DNA of 64,000 bases from NCBI GenBank assembly GCA_030490835.1, contig CM059975.1, positions 12,281,579-12,345,578 of the forward strand, written 5' to 3'. The notes below the pieces were generated by a model. It saw only the letters and a list, made by a program, of their open reading frames with translations, made no database searches and was not told the origin of the DNA. Each line of letters opens with the position of its first letter. Position 1 is the stretch's first letter. Source of the stretch: Annona cherimola. Taxonomy: Eukaryota > Streptophyta > Magnoliopsida > Magnoliales > Annonaceae. Below, piece after piece: positions 61,177 through 64,000 of this stretch. Position numbers and translations under genes: made by a program.

Positions 61177-62110
61177 GGTAATCCTACAACACAGTAGCAC
61201 GACTTCCAAATTAGGTAAGTTCGCAGCTTTTGGACTAAAGAAGAAAAAAATGCGTGCGCAGCTTTTCTGGCACCGCATGGCCACTTTTTGGTAATCCTAC
61301 AACACAGCAGCACGACTTTCAAGGTAAGTGCGCAGCTTTGGACCAAAAAGAAAAAAAGTGCGTGCGCAAGCTTTTCTGGCACTGCTGGGCCCTTTTTAGG
61401 TAATCCTACGCTAGAGCGGCACGACTTCCAAGGTAGGGGTGGAACTCGTGCCGGTGTAACTCGGTTCGGTCCGTTGGGACAATGGTCTCTTTTATCATAC
61501 CCTACTCAATATTCACACGGTCGTTTCCGGTTTCGGTTTTAAATCGGTTACTTTAATACTCAAATACAATATTTTTTTAAAATTTCTATATTATTTTAAA
61601 TAATTTAAAATAATACTCATTTATGTTTTAAAATCATAAGTACATATATTATTGTTTATATTATTATATAAAAATATGAAGTATAGACCATCATGACCCA
61701 ATCATTAAAACTATTAATATATTATAATGATAAGTCACAAATGTATTTATAAGAGTCTTTAGGAAGTCAATGACGTATATATAAATAACCGAACCAGTTT
61801 TATACTTCACAAGGTACAAAAGTCATTTAAATTTGAATTTGTTAAAATATGTATACACATAAGATGTCAAAGACAAAGCATAATATATACTATATAATAT
61901 ATATTATGCACCTAATTAACTACCCATATGAGTACTTATGTGTGTCGGTTCTGAATACACAACGTATCTATCCTACTCGTACTCTATTTGAGGAAGCGGG
62001 TAATAATTTATATCCTTATACCCGTACTCCAAGGTAGGTAAGTGCGCGGCTTTGGACTAAGAAAGGAAAAAAAAATGCGTGCGCAGCTTTTCTGGCACTG
62101 CTTGGCCAAA
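61177..62110 (+). repeat. Tandem array of about 110-bp units, split by a transposon
   Basis: Units begin ggtaatcctac at 61177, 61290 and 61399. They contain cagcacgacttccaaggtaagtgcgcagctttggac…aaaaa…tgcgtgcgcagcttttctggcac. The third unit is interrupted at 61434 and resumes at 62027 (ctccaaggtaggtaagtgcgcggc…), so the array has about three and a half units. Confidence 0.85.
61434..62026 (+). mobile_element. Small hAT-like element inserted in the tandem array
   Basis: A 593-bp insertion beginning TAGGGGTGGAACTCG and ending atacccgta. Flanks are TTCCAAGG (61426-61433) and CTCCAAGG (62027-62034), an 8-bp duplication with one mismatch. The interior starts with ctcggttcggtccg / ggtttcggttttaaatcggtt text typical of non-autonomous hAT elements. 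No ORF. Confidence 0.7.
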
Positions 62111-62382
62111 CAGACCGAAGATGGAAGAGTTTCAGGAATGCCAATCACACCCTCTTCAACTAAGCGGACGTTTAGAAACGGAGGCAATTTTCTTTCGGGA
62201 TGCTAATAAATAATCATACAAATTTTTTCATTTGTACCTTTACATTTCAATTATTTTCTTTACCAAACCATCTCCTACATACTTATTTATTTCAACTATA
62301 CTAGTGTCATTTTCCAACAATCATATATTTATCAAAATATTCATTTTTGTATTTCCTATTATTTCTCCCTAATTCTTGATCA

Positions 62383-62762
62383 TGTTAGTTCGGACTAAGT
62401 AAATGACTCACTTAGCCCACCTTAAAAATCCTATTTAAAACAATTTTTTTTTTTTTACTTTTTTATTCATACACTTGTTTATCTAAGTATAGTTAATATA
62501 TAAATCAAATTTTACCATTTTTGGATATGTGTATATATATATTTTTAGATTTTTAAAAATAAGAGTATTTTAAATACATATATACATATAAATGTTTAAA
62601 AATCTAAAAAATAGATAAATATATTCTAAAATAGTAAAACTTGGTATACATGTTAAATACACTTAGATAAACAAGTGAACAAAGAAAAAAATAAATTTTT
62701 TTTATCGTAAATAAGTTTTTTAAGGTGGGCTAAGTGAGACATTTACTTAGCCCGAACTAACA
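62383..62762. mobile_element. Near-complete 380-bp palindrome (hairpin MITE)
   Basis: The outer arms TGTTAGTTCGGACTAAGTAA (from 62383) and the reverse complement of the right end (TGTTAGTTCGGGCTAAGTAA) match except for single bases, and pairing continues through cacttagcccaccttaaaaa. The interior arms also pair (cacttgtttatctaagt against acttagataaacaagtg), so almost the whole element is one imperfect palindrome of about 190-bp arms. No target duplication was found at these limits. Confidence 0.9.
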
Positions 62763-63644
62763 GGATTATTCCTCATTTTTTCATTGTACCAAACCTCCAG
62801 TAAGCCTCAAAAGTCAAAATAAAAAGTAGTGGGCCAATGTATCAATTATTCAATCAACAACTGCTGTCCGTAGATCAGGTCACTTGGTCAAGAATATTCT
62901 TTTACAAAAGTATGTGTATATATATATACATACATATATTTACAAAAAAAGTGGCAATGGACTACTTTGTCATTTTCGGTTCTCCCACGTGCTACTTGCC
63001 TGATCCTAGCAGGAGCGGAGATCCATCCCGTGCTTAAGCATGCAACTTGGGCGAGCTCGGTTTCATGCCCTGTGCCCGGCTCTGGTCCGAGTTTGGGTCG
63101 CGTTCAACTTGATGGAAATGACTGATGTGAACCTGAAAAATATATGACATATATGATGAACGCGTACAAAATTCTGATTATTAATTTCACAAGGATAAAA
63201 ATAAATAAATTCAATTTAGCACATTTTTACAATCATAGATAATCATAGGGACAAAAATTTCCTGACCCCACGAAAAATAAAATACTGCTATTTGGGTCCT
63301 TAGGTTCTGTCAGTCACGACAAACAGGCTTCAGTCCGTCATCATCCAAAAACACAGCTGCAAGGAGCCCATTTGAGATCGGGGAATTGTTGTGCGCATTT
63401 GATGGCTGACTTAGGAGCGCACTCAGCTGAATCGTCAATGTCGTCGTGGTGGGGAAGCCCACCTACGTGTTTGTTAAACCCTTGTGTATATGAATTTTTT
63501 ACTCAGTATTACGTATGCAGTGTTTTACATCAGAAAAAAAAAAAAAAAAAAAAAAAAGGAGAGCGCAGCGCCATCACCACGTGGATGATTTGTGACTGGC
63601 GTGAACGTGTAGTGTAGTACGAGTGTGAGATTCAAAGTTCAAAT
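62763..63644. other. Intergenic spacer
   Basis: No gene supported. Somewhat GC-richer at 62980-63110 and 63360-63480. A 24-base A run lies at about 63533-63557. Confidence 0.5.
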
Positions 63645-63907
63645 ATATGTGTTTGAGAATGGATAAAATTTTTGATGAAAAGTTGTAGAGAGTAAAAGTT
63701 GTTAAATGATGTGATACGATAGGGGTAATGATGAAGAATAAATAGGATAAAGTTGAAATAGATAGGTTAGTTGTGTTGATAGTTGTGTAGAAATGATTGA
63801 AAAGTAGGGTAGTTGTATAGAAAAATGTAAAAAAATTATTAAAAAATAGGGTAGTTGTGGAGAGTGAAAAATTTTAGATGGAAAAGTTTTAACTTTCCCG
63901 AATCCCC
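63645..63907 (+). mobile_element. MITE family A, copy with eroded right end
   Basis: Starts tatgtgtttgagaatggataaaatttttgatgaaaagttgtagagagtaaaagttg. It then follows the 36415-36696 copy almost base for base to gaaaagttttaac, but the terminal ccaaacaccc is replaced by cccgaatccccgg. No clean target duplication. Confidence 0.75.
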
Positions 63908-63936
63908 GGTCATCAAAGATGAGTAACACGATAAAA

Positions 63937-63972
<36 letters not shown>
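63937..63972. repeat. Poly-T tract with adjoining (GAA)n
   Basis: An approximately 33-base T run is followed by aagaagaagaagaagaag at 63976-63992. It may be the poly-A tail of a minus-strand retroelement beyond the window. Confidence 0.8.
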
Positions 63973-63979
<7 letters not shown>

Positions 63980-64000
63980 GAAGAAGAAGAAGCCTAGCGC

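Noticed and set aside
1..64000. tRNA, rRNA, organellar DNA insert or CRISPR array
   Set aside because: No cloverleaf-capable sequence, rRNA motif, recognisable plastid or mitochondrial gene, or regularly spaced repeat-spacer pattern was seen; the pol III-like boxes at 26009-26062 do not form a tRNA.

Overview
This window is nuclear DNA of a flowering plant. The genes are split by GT-AG introns, the spacers are long and AT-rich, many small transposons are present, and three of the four genes encode proteins typical of land plants (a plastid EF-Ts polyprotein, a SPEAR/TIE-type EAR-motif repressor and a plant CK1-like kinase). I cannot name the species. The GC-rich, alanine-rich single-exon ARM gene is weakly suggestive of a monocot or basal lineage, but this is not diagnostic.

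Layout. (1) 1-9.4 kb is a gene-dense end. A single-exon ARM-repeat protein gene (+, 473-1456) converges on the gene for the plastid EF-Ts polyprotein PETs (-, 6065 to 2016, three coding exons, 1141 aa). PETs carries a transit peptide, two S1 RNA-binding domains, a long acidic linker and two EF-Ts domains. It probably has a leader intron and a distant promoter near 9.3-9.4 kb. (2) 9.4-27.5 kb has no gene I can support. It holds MITEs, a complete TRIM retrotransposon (19323-19758), a fold-back element and a SINE-like unit. (3) 27556-29675 (+) is a five-exon SPEAR/TIE gene encoding a transcriptional adaptor with an N-terminal SPL motif and a C-terminal EAR motif. (4) 29.7-40.3 kb is spacer with more MITEs. 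(5) 40373-52885 (+) is a 14-exon casein kinase 1-like gene. Its introns are swollen by a 91-bp minisatellite, a 2-kb hAT-type element with a perfect 8-bp target duplication, MITEs and an LTR-like block. (6) 53.3-64 kb is spacer with a decayed RNase H-like fragment, MITEs, a disrupted tandem array and a 380-bp near-complete palindrome.

The four genes do not form a pathway; they are independent housekeeping or regulatory genes. All intron junctions given were read by eye from GT/AG sites and checked for phase, so the CDS of each multi-exon gene closes in frame. I found no gene cluster, CRISPR array, tRNA, rRNA or clearly new biological system. The most interesting material is the nested transposon structure of the kinase introns, the recently duplicated segment and possible short isoform of PETs, and several hairpin-forming elements.
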